Part shown: positions 27,923-37,781 of the stretch, piece after piece
Position numbering within the stretch: the first letter of the stretch is position 1
Layout: every line of letters starts with the position of its first letter
The notes under the pieces: generated by a model
Databases searched by the model: none
The model's input: the letters and a program-made list of their open reading frames with translations, nothing else
Told to the model about the DNA's origin: nothing
Position numbers and translations under genes: made by a program
Source of the DNA: Roseibium aestuarii
GTDB lineage: Bacteria; Pseudomonadota; Alphaproteobacteria; Rhizobiales; Stappiaceae
Length of the DNA: 64,000 bases
Direction of reading: 5' to 3'
Assembly: GCF_008477545.1 (NCBI RefSeq)
Contig: NZ_VORA01000004.1
Coordinates: 62,001 to 126,000 of the forward strand

Positions 27923-29209
27923 GTGCCGCTTGCCTCTTCTTCCGCACAACCAGACCCGGCACCGGCCTCCGGCCCGCTCACCGGGCTTGTCGTGCTCGAT
28001 CTCTCGCGCATTCTGGCCGGGCCCACCTGCACCCAGATCCTGGGCGATCTCGGGGCGGAGGTCATCAAGGTCGAGCGTCCGGGCCGGGGCGATGACACCC
28101 GTGGCTGGGGCCCGCCCTTCCTGAAGGACCGGGACGGCCAGGACACGGCGGAAAGCGCCTATTACCTCTCGTCCAACCGCAACAAGGCCTCTGTCGCCAT
28201 CGATCTTGCCAGCGCGCAGGGGCAGGAGCTGATCCGCAAGCTCGCGCTTGAGGCGGATATCCTGGTCGAGAACTTCAAGGTCGGGGATCTGAAGCGGCGC
28301 GGGCTGGACTACGACACTCTCGCCGCGCTCAACCCCCGGCTGATCTATTGCTCCATATCCGGCTTCGGCCAGACCGGCCCCTATGCCCATCGCGCCGGCT
28401 ATGACTTCCTGATCCAGGGCATGGGCGGCATCATGTCCCTCACCGGCCTGCCCGACGAGGAGGGGGGACGCCCCGTGAAGGCTGGCGTCGGCATCGCCGA
28501 TGTCATGTGCGGCATGTATGCGCTGACCGGCATTCTGGCGGCCCTCCACGAGCGGACGACCTCGGGCAAGGGTCAGCATGTGGATGTGGCGCTTCTGGAC
28601 AGCCAGGTCTCCTGGCTCATCAATCAGGGCGTCGGTTATCTCGTGTCCGGCAAGGTGCCGGGGCGTCTGGGCAATGGCCATCCCACGATCGTGCCCTATG
28701 AGACCTTTCCGGCCAGCGATGGCGACTTCATCCTGGCCGTCGGCAATGACGATCAGTTCGCCCGCTTCTGTGCCCTTGCGGATTGCGCCGACCTGGCCGG
28801 CGATCCGCGCTTCATCACCAACGCCGACCGGGTCCGCAACCGGGCGGAGCTGATCCCGCTCCTGCGCCGGCTCACGATCACCCGCTCCGCGGCCGATTGG
28901 ATCTTGGGGCTGGAGGCGCTGGGCGTGCCCTGCGGTCCGGTGAACGATCTCGCCCAGACCTTCGCCGATCCGCAGGTCATGGCGCGCGGCATGCGCATCA
29001 CTCTGCCGCATCCCGACAGCGGGACGGTGGATCTCATCGGCTCGCCGCTCAACCTGTCTCGCACGCCGGTCACCTATCGCTCAAGCCCCCCGCGTCTGGG
29101 CGAAGACACGCGTTACGTTCTCTCCCGCCATCTCGGCCTTGACGACGACACGCTCTCCCGGCTGGATGCCGCCGGCGTGATCGCGCTCGCCGGATCGCCC
29201 AACCTGTGA
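27923..29209 (+). CDS. CaiB/BaiF (class III) CoA-transferase
   Basis: The 428-residue enzyme has the class III CoA-transferase pattern. This comprises GLVVLDLSRILAGPTCTQILGDLGAEVIKVE at the N-terminus, SVAIDLAS...ENFKVG, and the catalytic Asp193 in GIADVMCGMYALTGILAAL. The protein acts as an interlocked dimer. It moves CoA between carboxylic acids through an aspartyl-CoA anhydride. The start is GTG at 27923. A TPP-dependent enzyme gene follows by 34 bases, an arrangement that recalls the formyl-CoA transferase/oxalyl-CoA decarboxylase pair, but the true acid is unknown. Confidence 0.9.
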   Translation: MPLASSSAQPDPAPASGPLTGLVVLDLSRILAGPTCTQILGDLGAEVIKVERPGRGDDTRGWGPPFLKDRDGQDTAESAYYLSSNRNKASVAIDLASAQGQELIRKLALEADILVENFKVGDLKRRGLDYDTLAALNPRLIYCSISGFGQTGPYAHRAGYDFLIQGMGGIMSLTGLPDEEGGRPVKAGVGIADVMCGMYALTGILAALHERTTSGKGQHVDVALLDSQVSWLINQGVGYLVSGKVPGRLGNGHPTIVPYETFPASDGDFILAVGNDDQFARFCALADCADLAGDPRFITNADRVRNRAELIPLLRRLTITRSAADWILGLEALGVPCGPVNDLAQTFADPQVMARGMRITLPHPDSGTVDLIGSPLNLSRTPVTYRSSPPRLGEDTRYVLSRHLGLDDDTLSRLDAAGVIALAGSPNL

Positions 29210-29243
29210 CCTCTGACCCTGTGCTTCCCAAGGATTCCGTGAC

Positions 29244-30896
29244 ATGACCCTGCCTCTCCTCGATGCCGCCGCAGAGCGCAAGGGCGCCGACGTGATCGCC
29301 GCCAAGCTGGCCGATGCAGGGGTGCGCGAGGTCTATGGCATGCCGGGTGGGGAGGTTCTCGCCCTTCTCGAGGCGCTGACCTGCGCCGGGCTGCGCTTCA
29401 CGCTGGTCAAGCACGAGAATGCCGGCGGTTTCATGGGCGAGGGAGCCTGGCATGCCACGGGCCGGGTCAGCGTGTTGCTCGCAACCCTCGGGCCCGGTGT
29501 CGCCAATGCGGTCAATGTGGTCGCCAATGCCTGGCAGGACCGGGTGCCGCTGATCTTCCTGACCGGCTGCGTCGACGGGGCGGAGGCGGAAACCTACACC
29601 CATCAGGTGTTCGATCATCAGGCCCTGCTGCGCCCCATCGTGAAGGCCAGTTTCTCGGCCCGCGCAGGCGCGCTGTCGGCGATGATGGACAAGGCCATGG
29701 CGATCGCCCTTGATGGGCAGCCGGGCCCGGTTCACATCGACGTGCCGATCAGCGTGGCAGAGGGCCTGACCGACGAGCCGGTTTTCCTGCGCGGCGAGGC
29801 CGGCTACGCGCCGGTCCTGTCCGCGCCTGCCGGACAGGATCTGGCCCGCGCGGCAGAGATCTTCGCGCGCGCCAGCCGTCCGGTGATGATCGCCGGGGTA
29901 GATGCAGTGAACGAGGGTGCGGGACCTGCGATTACCGCCTTCTGCGAGACGTTCCAGGTGCCGCTGATCACCAGCTACAAGGGCAAGGGACTGATGGACG
30001 AGGGGGCGGACCTGGCGCTGGGGGGTGCCGGCCTGTCGCCCCGGGCAGACCGTCACCTTCTGCCGCTGCTGGCCCAGTCCGACTGCATCCTGCTGGCGGG
30101 CTATGACCCGATCGAGATGCGCATCAACTGGCGTGCGCCCTGGCCGGCGGCCACGCCCGTCGTCGAGATCGCGCCCGTCCTGCGCACCCATGGCATGCAT
30201 GATGTGACCTGCACCCTGCGCGCCGGTGTTGCTGAAACGCTTTCGGCCTTGGCGGGCGCCCGTGCCGCGACCACGCCGTCCTGGCCGGAGGGGGAGTGGC
30301 GCAAGGCCCGCGCCGCCCTGCGCGCGGACTTTCAGCCCGAGAGCACCGGCTGGGGGCCGGCCACGGTGTTTCACACCCTGCGTCAGGCCCTGCCGCCGGA
30401 AACGGTTGCCACGGCCGACAGCGGCGCCCATCGCATTCTTCTCAGCCAGATCTGGACCTGCCCGCACCCGCGCGGCCTGCTCCAGTCCTCGGCGCTCTGC
30501 ACCATGGGCTGTGCCGTGCCTCTGGCTATCGGCCACCGCCATGCGGACGCAAAGGCCGCGCCGGTCATTGCCTTTGTCGGGGATGCAGGGCTGGAAATGG
30601 GGCTGGGCGAGCTCTCCACCCTCCGGGATCTCGGCTTGCCGGTGATCATCTGCGTTCTCGTCGACCGGTCCCTGTCGCTCATCGAGCTGAAGCAGCGCGG
30701 ATCGAACCGTCCCAATGCGGGCGTCGATTTCGGCGAGACCGACTTCCCGGCCATCGCGCGCGCCTATGGCGGCCACGGGGTCTGGGTGGAGGATGCCTCG
30801 ACCCTGAGACAGGAGGCGGCAGAGGCCCTGATCCGGGACGGCTTCACCCTGCTGGCCTGCCGCATTCCCTCCCGCGCCTATGACGGGCGCATCTAG
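29244..30896 (+). CDS. Thiamine-diphosphate-dependent enzyme, acetolactate-synthase superfamily
   Basis: The 550-residue protein has the three-domain POX/ALS layout: an N-terminal PYR domain with the cofactor-activating Glu58 (VKHENAGGF), a middle domain (about 190-330), and a C-terminal PP domain with GDAGLEMGLGELSTLRDLGLPV binding ThDP-Mg. The sequence does not single out acetolactate synthase, oxalyl-CoA decarboxylase or a 2-hydroxyacyl-CoA lyase. Being downstream of a CoA-transferase on the same strand suggests that the two process a CoA-activated 2-oxo or 2-hydroxy acid. No small regulatory subunit (ilvH-like) is adjacent, which argues against branched-chain synthesis. Confidence 0.85.
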   Translation: MTLPLLDAAAERKGADVIAAKLADAGVREVYGMPGGEVLALLEALTCAGLRFTLVKHENAGGFMGEGAWHATGRVSVLLATLGPGVANAVNVVANAWQDRVPLIFLTGCVDGAEAETYTHQVFDHQALLRPIVKASFSARAGALSAMMDKAMAIALDGQPGPVHIDVPISVAEGLTDEPVFLRGEAGYAPVLSAPAGQDLARAAEIFARASRPVMIAGVDAVNEGAGPAITAFCETFQVPLITSYKGKGLMDEGADLALGGAGLSPRADRHLLPLLAQSDCILLAGYDPIEMRINWRAPWPAATPVVEIAPVLRTHGMHDVTCTLRAGVAETLSALAGARAATTPSWPEGEWRKARAALRADFQPESTGWGPATVFHTLRQALPPETVATADSGAHRILLSQIWTCPHPRGLLQSSALCTMGCAVPLAIGHRHADAKAAPVIAFVGDAGLEMGLGELSTLRDLGLPVIICVLVDRSLSLIELKQRGSNRPNAGVDFGETDFPAIARAYGGHGVWVEDASTLRQEAAEALIRDGFTLLACRIPSRAYDGRI

Positions 30897-31405
30897 GCGC
30901 CCTCAGACGCCTGTCCAGATCTCCCTGAGACCTCTCGGTCCTCGACCCGGATGGGCATCGCCCGCCTGTCCGGGAGAGAGAATCACGCGCCTTTAACCGG
31001 CCATTCACCGTGATTGAAGAGGCGCACTTGTCCGAGACACCCGGCGAACTAGTGCCACAATACTTGTCCCGGCGACCCCTGCATCATTTGCGAATGCGTA
31101 TTTCTGACGTGGGTCAGACGTGGTTCTGACGCGCCTCGGATCAGCACAACTGTCAGATACATTCATGAACTGCGTGAACCAAAGTCGCGCGTTGTCGGGA
31201 TGACTCTCAATCTCCAGTGGTAAAATTCCCGCTCTTCGAATGTGAAGCAATTGAAATTGGGTCTCATGAATCCGTCGAAGTATAGTTCCGGAGAAAATAG
31301 GCTACGATCTACTGAAGTAATCTTCAATTACATCTGATTAATATATTGTTAACTATATTATATGTTCATCCTTACTTAAGGTGTTGCGCCTGAGTGTGTT
31401 GGTAA
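30897..31405. other. Intergenic region before the che operon (509 bp), AT-rich at its right end
   Basis: No gene is supported. Bases from about 31240 to 31390 are strikingly AT-rich for this genome (runs such as TTAATATATTG and TATATTATATG). They probably contain the promoter of the chemosensory operon. I did not find a convincing sigma-28 or sigma-54 element. Confidence 0.55.
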
Positions 31406-31738
31406 ATGCTTGCTGTGGAGAAAGATGAAAGATCGGGGGCAATGGATACTGCAAGAAATTCCAATGATGCTTCGACTTATGTCTTGCCGGGACAGTGCGA
31501 TCTGACGGCTGCAGCGCGCATACACGCGGCACTGATCGAAAAGATGAACGAGCCGGTCCTCCTGCTGGATGCGGGCGAGGTGGAGCGCTGCGGCACCGTC
31601 GTGGCGCAGATCCTTGTCGCGGCCTCGCGTGAGGTTTCGGCAGCGGGCGGGCACATGCAGGTGCGCAACATGGGGCCCGGTTTCCGGAAGTGCTTTGCGG
31701 ACCTCGGCCTCTCGCAGGACGTGACCAGTTGGGAGTGA
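31406..31738 (+). CDS. STAS-domain protein 1 (anti-sigma-factor-antagonist-like), first gene of the che operon
   Basis: The 110-residue protein is a single STAS domain (about residues 25-105), the fold of SpoIIAA/RsbV antagonists. At the usual phospho-serine position (DSxG) it has CGT, so Thr is the only phosphorylatable residue. Its phosphorylation by an RsbW-like kinase is therefore uncertain. A start at 31442 (MDTARNSND) is equally possible; neither has a strong ribosome site. It is followed after 7 bases by cheY. A similar STAS gene lies at the other end of the operon. Confidence 0.8.
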   Translation: MLAVEKDERSGAMDTARNSNDASTYVLPGQCDLTAAARIHAALIEKMNEPVLLLDAGEVERCGTVVAQILVAASREVSAAGGHMQVRNMGPGFRKCFADLGLSQDVTSWE

Positions 31739-31745
31739 GTAGCAC

Positions 31746-32111
31746 ATGGCCAAGCGGGCTTTGACGGTGGATGACAGCAAGACCATGCGGGACATGGTGG
31801 CCTTCACGCTGAAGGGCGCCGGGTTCGAGGTTCTGGAGGCCGAAGACGGGATGCATGCCCTCTCCGTGCTCAAGGGCCAGACCGTGGATGTGGTGATCAC
31901 CGACATCAACATGCCGAACATGGATGGCGTGACCCTCGTGAAGGAGTTGCGGGCCAAGCCGGAGTTTCGCTCCACCCCCATCTTGATCCTCACCACGGAA
32001 GGCGGCGAGGACAAGAAGGCGAGTGGGCGGGCGGCCGGCGCCACGGGTTGGATCGTCAAGCCCTTCGCGCCGGACAAGCTTCTGGCGGTGGTCAACAAGG
32101 TCTGCCCCTGA
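31746..32111 (+). CDS. cheY: Chemotaxis response regulator CheY
   Basis: The 121-residue stand-alone receiver has the acidic pair Asp9/Asp10, phospho-acceptor Asp53 (VITDINMPNMDG), switch Thr84 (ILTTE) and Lys105 (KPF). As in other single-domain CheY proteins, it would be phosphorylated by the CheA encoded next and would relay output to the motor or, given the neighbours, to another target. Confidence 0.93.
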   Translation: MAKRALTVDDSKTMRDMVAFTLKGAGFEVLEAEDGMHALSVLKGQTVDVVITDINMPNMDGVTLVKELRAKPEFRSTPILILTTEGGEDKKASGRAAGATGWIVKPFAPDKLLAVVNKVCP

Positions 32112-32153
32112 AGCCGGCGCGCATGTGACACCAGGAAAGCGGGATAGCGGAAC

Positions 32154-34331
32154 ATGAGCAGTGACGGCTCCTCTGGATCGGACTTCGAGCGGTTTCGGGT
32201 CACCTTCTTCGAAGAGTGCAACGAGATCCTCGCGGATCTGGAAGTCCATCTGACCCAGCTTCAGGAGGAAGCCCTGGATGTGGAGGGGCTGAATGCGGTC
32301 TTCCGCGCGGCCCACTCCATCAAGGCCGGGGCAGGGGCCTTCGGCTTCACGCGGCTGGTCACCTTCACCCATTCCTTCGAGGCCCTTCTCGACAAGCTGC
32401 GCGATGGCCAGATCGAGCAGTCTCCCCACATCGCGGACGTGCTGATCCGGGGTGGCGATATCCTCGCCGAACTTGTCACCGCGGCACAGGAAGAGCGCGA
32501 GGTCGCGGCAGACTTCACCGCCCCGATCCTCGCCGAGATCGCCGAGGTGATGGACGAGGGCGGCGGCGCTGCCGCAGTCGCCTCCGCAGCAGCGGCCGCG
32601 GTCGGACCCGCCAGCGCGGCGGACGTCGAGCCGAACGGACCGCGCAGCTGGCAGATCACGCTGGCCCCGGGTCCGGATCTCTTCAAGAACGCCACCGAAC
32701 CCCTTCTCCTGATCCGCGAACTGCAGGGCCTTGGGGATCTGATTGTCCGCTGCAATTCGGATGCTCTGCCCACCCTGCGCCGCATGGATCCGGAGCTCTC
32801 CTATCTGGGCTGGGTCTTCACCCTGGAGAGCACCTGCACCCGGCAGGATATCCAGGAGGTCTTCGAATTCGTCGACGACACCTGCTCCATAGACATCGAG
32901 GATGTGACCGGCCGCACGCCCAGGGCGACGACCTCGCAGGAGGAAGAGGACGGCTTCGGCCTGTTCGAGCCTCTGGAAAGCGATTCCGCTCCGGAAGCAG
33001 GCATGGCGCAGGCCGAGGGCGGGCAACCGGCACCGGCACCTCCGGTCGGAGCTGCTCGCGCTCCTGCGGCGGCCGCCGCCGGCGCTCCTGCGTCAAAGCC
33101 GGCCGCCGCGTCTTCCATCCGGGTCGAGCTCAACCGCATCGATCGTCTGGTCAACACCGTCGGCGAACTGGTCATCACCCAGGCCATGCTCTCGCAGGAG
33201 CTGGGCGAACTTGCCGACTATCTCGGCCGCCAGCCCATCGCCGGACAGGAGGCGCTCGCCGCGCTCACCCGCGAGCTGCAGGAATGCGTGATGGCCATCC
33301 GCATGCAGCCGGTGAAGTCGGTCTTCGCGCGCATGCCCCGCCTGGTGCGCGATCTGTCCGGCAAGCTCGGCAAGAAGATCAACCTGCGCATGTCCGGTGA
33401 ACATACCGAGGTCGACAAGACCATCATCGAGGAACTGGCCGACCCGCTCACCCACATGATCCGCAACTCCATCGACCATGGCATGGAAATGCCAGCCGAC
33501 CGGGTCGCTGTGGGCAAGCCCGAGGAAGGCACGATCGAGCTGTCTGCAGCCCATGTCGGCGGCAACATCGTCATCAGCGTGTCGGATGATGGCGCGGGCA
33601 TCAACCGGGAACGGGTCCTGCGCAAGGCGATGGAAAAGGGCATCGTGCCCGCCGACGCGGTGCTGAGCGACCACGAGATCGACGAGCTGATCTTTGCCCC
33701 GGGCTTCTCCACCGCCGATCAGGTGACCGACATTTCCGGCCGTGGCGTCGGCATGGACGTGGTCCGGCGCAACATCATGGGCATCGGCGGCCGCATTCAG
33801 GTGACCTCGCACCCCGCGCGCGGGACACGGTTCAACCTGCTCATCCCGCTCACCCTAGCGGTGCTCGACGGCATGATCGTTGCCGTGGGCAACCAGCGCT
33901 ACATCCTGCCGATCACCTCCATCGTGGAGTCCTTCCGGCCCGATCCCACCCAGCTTCGCTTCCTGGATGATCGCACCCAGCTGGTCTCCATCCGGGGCGA
34001 GTTCATCCGCATCATCAAGCTCTGCGACCTCTTCCATGTGCCCGATGCGGTGCACGACCCGGCGCGCGGCCTCGTCGTGCTGGTCGAGGTGGCCGGCGGC
34101 GGCAAGGTCGGCATCGTGGTGGACGAGCTGATCGGCCAGCAGCAGATCGTGATCAAGAGCCTCAACGACAATTTCGATCCGGTGGAAGGGATCTCGGGCG
34201 CGACCATTCTCGGCAACGGCAAGGTCGCGCTGATCCTCGACATCGAGCAACTCGCCATCATGCGGGCGGACGTATCCAGCGGCCGTCTGCCGCCGGACCC
34301 GGGCCCCGCCGCCTTGGTCGCAGCCGAATAG
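32154..34331 (+). CDS. cheA: Chemotaxis histidine kinase CheA
   Basis: The 725-residue kinase has an N-terminal Hpt (P1) domain with phospho-site His54 in RAAHSIKAGAGAFG. A CheY/CheB-binding P2-like domain lies at about 165-245 and a long Ala/Pro linker at about 265-320. Dimerisation (P3) starts at IRVELNRIDRLVNTVGEL. The ATPase (P4) has N-box HMIRNSIDHG, G1 VSDDGAGIN and G2 GRGVGMDVV. The C-terminal P5 domain, CheW-like, binds CheW and receptors. It starts the phosphorelay in response to receptor state. Confidence 0.96.
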   Translation: MSSDGSSGSDFERFRVTFFEECNEILADLEVHLTQLQEEALDVEGLNAVFRAAHSIKAGAGAFGFTRLVTFTHSFEALLDKLRDGQIEQSPHIADVLIRGGDILAELVTAAQEEREVAADFTAPILAEIAEVMDEGGGAAAVASAAAAAVGPASAADVEPNGPRSWQITLAPGPDLFKNATEPLLLIRELQGLGDLIVRCNSDALPTLRRMDPELSYLGWVFTLESTCTRQDIQEVFEFVDDTCSIDIEDVTGRTPRATTSQEEEDGFGLFEPLESDSAPEAGMAQAEGGQPAPAPPVGAARAPAAAAAGAPASKPAAASSIRVELNRIDRLVNTVGELVITQAMLSQELGELADYLGRQPIAGQEALAALTRELQECVMAIRMQPVKSVFARMPRLVRDLSGKLGKKINLRMSGEHTEVDKTIIEELADPLTHMIRNSIDHGMEMPADRVAVGKPEEGTIELSAAHVGGNIVISVSDDGAGINRERVLRKAMEKGIVPADAVLSDHEIDELIFAPGFSTADQVTDISGRGVGMDVVRRNIMGIGGRIQVTSHPARGTRFNLLIPLTLAVLDGMIVAVGNQRYILPITSIVESFRPDPTQLRFLDDRTQLVSIRGEFIRIIKLCDLFHVPDAVHDPARGLVVLVEVAGGGKVGIVVDELIGQQQIVIKSLNDNFDPVEGISGATILGNGKVALILDIEQLAIMRADVSSGRLPPDPGPAALVAAE

Positions 34332-34353
34332 ATCCAGAAGGAGAGCCCAGCCC

Positions 34354-34857
34354 ATGCAGACCGACATGCACGCAGCGCAGGCAGACGCCTCCGCCGCCAT
34401 CGCGATGGGGTCTGGTCACGCCAGCGCCGATACGGCGCCAGAGCCCTGCCAGTTCATCAGCTTTACCCTCGGCGACGACGAATACGCCATCGACATCATG
34501 GCGGTGCGAGAGATCAAGGGCTGGACGGACACAACGCCGCTGCCCAACCAGCCCGCCCATGTGCTTGGCGTCCTGAACCTGCGCGGCGCCATCGTGCCCA
34601 TCATGGATCTGCGCAGCCGCTTCGGCCAGGGAATGACGGAAACGACGCCGATGCACGTGGTCATCATCGTCAATGTGGGCGAACGGACCTTCGGCATTCT
34701 GGTGGATGCGGTGTCCGACATCCTCACCGTCGAGCCGGCGGAGATCAAGGGCGTGCCCGACAACGATCGAACGGGCAGCGAGGCCTATCTCAGCGGCATC
34801 ATCAATGCCGACCACGGGATGGTCGTCGTCTTGTCCCTCAGGGAACTCTTTCAGTAA
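34354..34857 (+). CDS. cheW: Chemotaxis coupling protein CheW
   Basis: The 167-residue protein is a CheW domain (about residues 28-165) with FTLGDDEYAIDIMAVREIKGW, LGVLNLRGAIVPIMDLRSRFG and GILVDAVSDILTV. The first 27 residues are a non-conserved extension. CheW bridges CheA to receptor tips. GGAG lies 12 bases before the ATG. It is between cheA and the receptor gene. Confidence 0.95.
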   Translation: MQTDMHAAQADASAAIAMGSGHASADTAPEPCQFISFTLGDDEYAIDIMAVREIKGWTDTTPLPNQPAHVLGVLNLRGAIVPIMDLRSRFGQGMTETTPMHVVIIVNVGERTFGILVDAVSDILTVEPAEIKGVPDNDRTGSEAYLSGIINADHGMVVVLSLRELFQ

Positions 34858-34945
34858 TCGAGCCGGCTCGCGGGCCGGGCCATCAACCGGGTCCGCGCGG
34901 GCCGAATGACCGGAAATCCCCCTACGAAGGGGCCAGGAGACAGCC

Positions 34946-37699
34946 ATGAAGTCGAGTGACGCGAAGAATTCAGCCGGCTCGGAAAAACGGGCCACAATGA
35001 CAATCCGGAAGAAGGTGAACCTGACCTCCGGCCTGCTGATCGCGGCGATGGTTGCCGTCGGTGGCCTGGCCATCTTCAACTACCAGCAGACCAGCGGGGC
35101 CCTCACCCAGCTGGCGGGCGCGGCCCATCTGGAAGGCGAGATGGCGCACATCCAGCAGGAGTTCCTGGGGCTGCGCGGAACGGGCCTCGTCCGATTGATG
35201 CGTCCGGAGTACAACCCGGAAAATGAGACAGCTGCGGAAATCGAGGCACTCACCGCCAAGGTGGAAGAAGCAGCCGCTGCCGACAAGATCGGCCTGGCAG
35301 CGACCCTCAAGACCATCAAGGACGACATTCACGCTTATGCGGTGACCTACGAAGAGGCGCATCAGCTCAAGGGACAGCGCGCACAGCTGCTCGAAGAACG
35401 CTTGCGTCCGATGCAGGCGTCGCTGTCCGAGCAGATCAACCTGACCATCGATGCGATCAACCGGGGTAGCGACAAGACCTTGCAGGCGCAGGCGGACAGC
35501 CTGCGCGAGACCTTCTCCCTGGGCAACCGTCTGGCCATGGCTGCCGTCGCCTCCGGCGACACCACCGGCCTCGGACAGGCCAAGGAAGCCCTGGCCAAGG
35601 GTGAGCTGATCGTCAGCGGTCTGGCCTCGAGCAGCGACCTTCTGGTCAAGACCCGCGCGTCCCAGGTTTCCGGGCAGATGACCGCCTACGGCGAGGTCTC
35701 CAGTCAGGCCGCCGAGATGGAAGCCCGGTTCGAACGTCAGATCGCCGAAGAGCTTCCTGCGATCACGAGCGACATCGAAAGCCAGTTCGATGCGCTCATG
35801 ACGTCAGTGCTGACCACGACTGACGCGACGGCGACCTCCGGGCAGAGCACTGGCTTCATCGCCTTTGTGATCAGCATTGTGGCAAGCCTTGTGGCGCTGG
35901 GCCTGGCAATCAGTTTCGCGCTTCTGGTCGGGCGCGGGGTCGCCATTCCCCTGGTGCGCCTGACGGATGCAACGAAGCGTGTCGCCGATGGCGAGCTCGA
36001 CACCGAGATCCCCTATCTGGAACGCTCCGACGAACTGGGCGACCTGGCTGCCGAGATCGACGGGTTCCGCATGGCGGCCAAGGATGCCGAGGAGCAGATC
36101 ATCGTCAACACCCGCATCAAGGTGGCCCTCGACAACTGCACCACAAACGTGATGGTGGCCGGCACCAACGGGCATATCGCCTACATGAACAAGTCCGTCA
36201 CCGCGATGCTGAAGAACGCAGAGCAGGACCTGCGCAAGGAATTCTCCGGCTTCGACGTGAGCAAGCTGATCGGCACCAACATCGACATCTTCCACAAGAA
36301 CCCGGCCCATCAGCGTTCCCTGCTGGAGCGGCTCAACAGCACCTTCCGCACGCAGATCGCCGTCGCCGGTCGCGAGTTCGGCCTGATCGCCAACCCGGTG
36401 ACCGACGACAAGGGCAACCGGCTGGGAGCCGTGGTCGAGTGGTCCGACATCACCGAGGAAAAGCGGGTCGAGCGGGAGATTTCCGAACTCGTCGCCGCGG
36501 CCGCGAACGGCAACCTGCGCATGTCCATCCCGCTGGAAGGCAAGGCCGACTTCATCCTGCGCCTCAGCCAGGCCATCAACAACCTGTGCTCCACCACGGC
36601 CACCGCGCTGGACGACGTGAACGACAAGCTGCGCGCCCTGTCCGAGGGGGATCTAACCGTGCGTGTCACCGCCTCCTACCAGGGCATGTTCGAGGAACTG
36701 AAGAACAACCTGAACGACACGGCGGATCGTCTGGCGGAAATCGTGACCGAGGTGGCCAGCGGTGCGAACGAGGTGAGCAACGCCTCTGCGGAGATCACCT
36801 CGGGCACCACGGACCTGTCGCAGCGCACCGAGCAGCAGGCCTCCAGCCTCGAGGAAACCTCAGCCTCCATGGAGCAGATGGCGGCAACCATCCGCCAGAA
36901 CGCGGAAAATGCCCAGCAGGCCGACCAGCTGGTCGCGAACGCCAGCCAGGTTGCGACCCGCGGCGGTGAGGTCGTCACTCGGGCTGTCAACGCCATGAGT
37001 CGGATCGAGGCCTCGTCCCAGAAGATCTCTGACATCATCGGGGTCATCGACGAGATCGCCTTCCAGACCAACCTGCTGGCCCTGAACGCTGCCGTGGAAG
37101 CGGCCCGTGCCGGCGATGCGGGCAAGGGCTTCGCGGTCGTGGCCTCCGAGGTGCGCTCCCTGGCACAGCGGTCGTCGGAAGCCGCCAAGGACATCAAGGA
37201 GCTGATCGTCGAAAGCGGCAGCCAGGTGAACGACGGGGTGGGCCTCGTCAACAACACAGGCGAGACCCTGGACGAGATCGTCAACTCGGTGAAGAAGGTC
37301 GCCGATATCGTCTCCGAAATCGCCGCCGCTAGCCGCGAACAGGCAACCGGCGTCGAGGAAATCAACCGGGCCGTCAGCCAGATGGACGAGATGACCCAGC
37401 AGAACTCCTCGCTGGTGGAAGAGAATGCCGCCGCTTGCCGCATGCTGCAGAGCCAGGCGGAGAACATGACCCAGCGCATGGCCTTCTTCCGCACCAGCGC
37501 GGCCATGGCGGGCGGGCATCAGCGCGCAGCAGCCTCCGGCCGAGGTGGCGGCGGAGGATCTTCTTCACGCCCCGCTCCGCGCAAGCCGTCAGGCCCGGCG
37601 CCGGCGACCTCGCGATCCCGCCCGTCAAGCTCGGGAGCCCTGGCTCTCCAGCAGGATCTGGCCGCTGCCGTGGAGGACGATGACTGGAAGGAATTCTGA
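34946..37699 (+). CDS. Transmembrane MCP with periplasmic helical domain, PAS, and C-terminal WxxF peptide
   Basis: The 917-residue receptor has TM1 at about 28-45, a roughly 255-residue helical periplasmic sensor domain (about 48-302; size fits a two-bundle HBM type), TM2 at about 303-327 and a HAMP domain to about 380. A PAS domain follows at about 390-505, then a second HAMP-like segment (about 510-595) and the MCP signalling region. The hairpin tip ([23 protein letters not shown]) is at about 701-723. The extreme C-terminus is DDDWKEF after a flexible linker, resembling the xWxxF pentapeptide that tethers CheR. It lies directly before cheR. Confidence 0.93.
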   Translation: MKSSDAKNSAGSEKRATMTIRKKVNLTSGLLIAAMVAVGGLAIFNYQQTSGALTQLAGAAHLEGEMAHIQQEFLGLRGTGLVRLMRPEYNPENETAAEIEALTAKVEEAAAADKIGLAATLKTIKDDIHAYAVTYEEAHQLKGQRAQLLEERLRPMQASLSEQINLTIDAINRGSDKTLQAQADSLRETFSLGNRLAMAAVASGDTTGLGQAKEALAKGELIVSGLASSSDLLVKTRASQVSGQMTAYGEVSSQAAEMEARFERQIAEELPAITSDIESQFDALMTSVLTTTDATATSGQSTGFIAFVISIVASLVALGLAISFALLVGRGVAIPLVRLTDATKRVADGELDTEIPYLERSDELGDLAAEIDGFRMAAKDAEEQIIVNTRIKVALDNCTTNVMVAGTNGHIAYMNKSVTAMLKNAEQDLRKEFSGFDVSKLIGTNIDIFHKNPAHQRSLLERLNSTFRTQIAVAGREFGLIANPVTDDKGNRLGAVVEWSDITEEKRVEREISELVAAAANGNLRMSIPLEGKADFILRLSQAINNLCSTTATALDDVNDKLRALSEGDLTVRVTASYQGMFEELKNNLNDTADRLAEIVTEVASGANEVSNASAEITSGTTDLSQRTEQQASSLEETSASMEQMAATIRQNAENAQQADQLVANASQVATRGGEVVTRAVNAMSRIEASSQKISDIIGVIDEIAFQTNLLALNAAVEAARAGDAGKGFAVVASEVRSLAQRSSEAAKDIKELIVESGSQVNDGVGLVNNTGETLDEIVNSVKKVADIVSEIAAASREQATGVEEINRAVSQMDEMTQQNSSLVEENAAACRMLQSQAENMTQRMAFFRTSAAMAGGHQRAAASGRGGGGGSSSRPAPRKPSGPAPATSRSRPSSSGALALQQDLAAAVEDDDWKEF

Positions 37700-37729
37700 A
37701 CGGACGGAATTTTTCACCCAAGGAGCTCT

Positions 37730-37752
37730 GGTCCGGGACATCCCCGGACCAT
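37730..37752 (+). other. Hairpin in the mcp-cheR spacer
   Basis: TGGTCCGGG and CCCGGACCA form a perfect 9-bp stem with a 5-base loop, 30 bases before the cheR start. There is no T-run; it may be an mRNA processing or stabilising element, not a terminator. Confidence 0.5.
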
Positions 37753-37781
37753 TGCCTCTAAAGGAGCGTCAGTAAAAGCAA

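Noticed and set aside
29070..30776. 568-codon open frame on the minus strand
   Set aside because: It is antisense to the ThDP enzyme, with no conserved motif in its translation.
31005..31250. 81-codon minus-strand frame before the che operon
   Set aside because: There is no ribosome site, no conserved motif and no coding-like composition.
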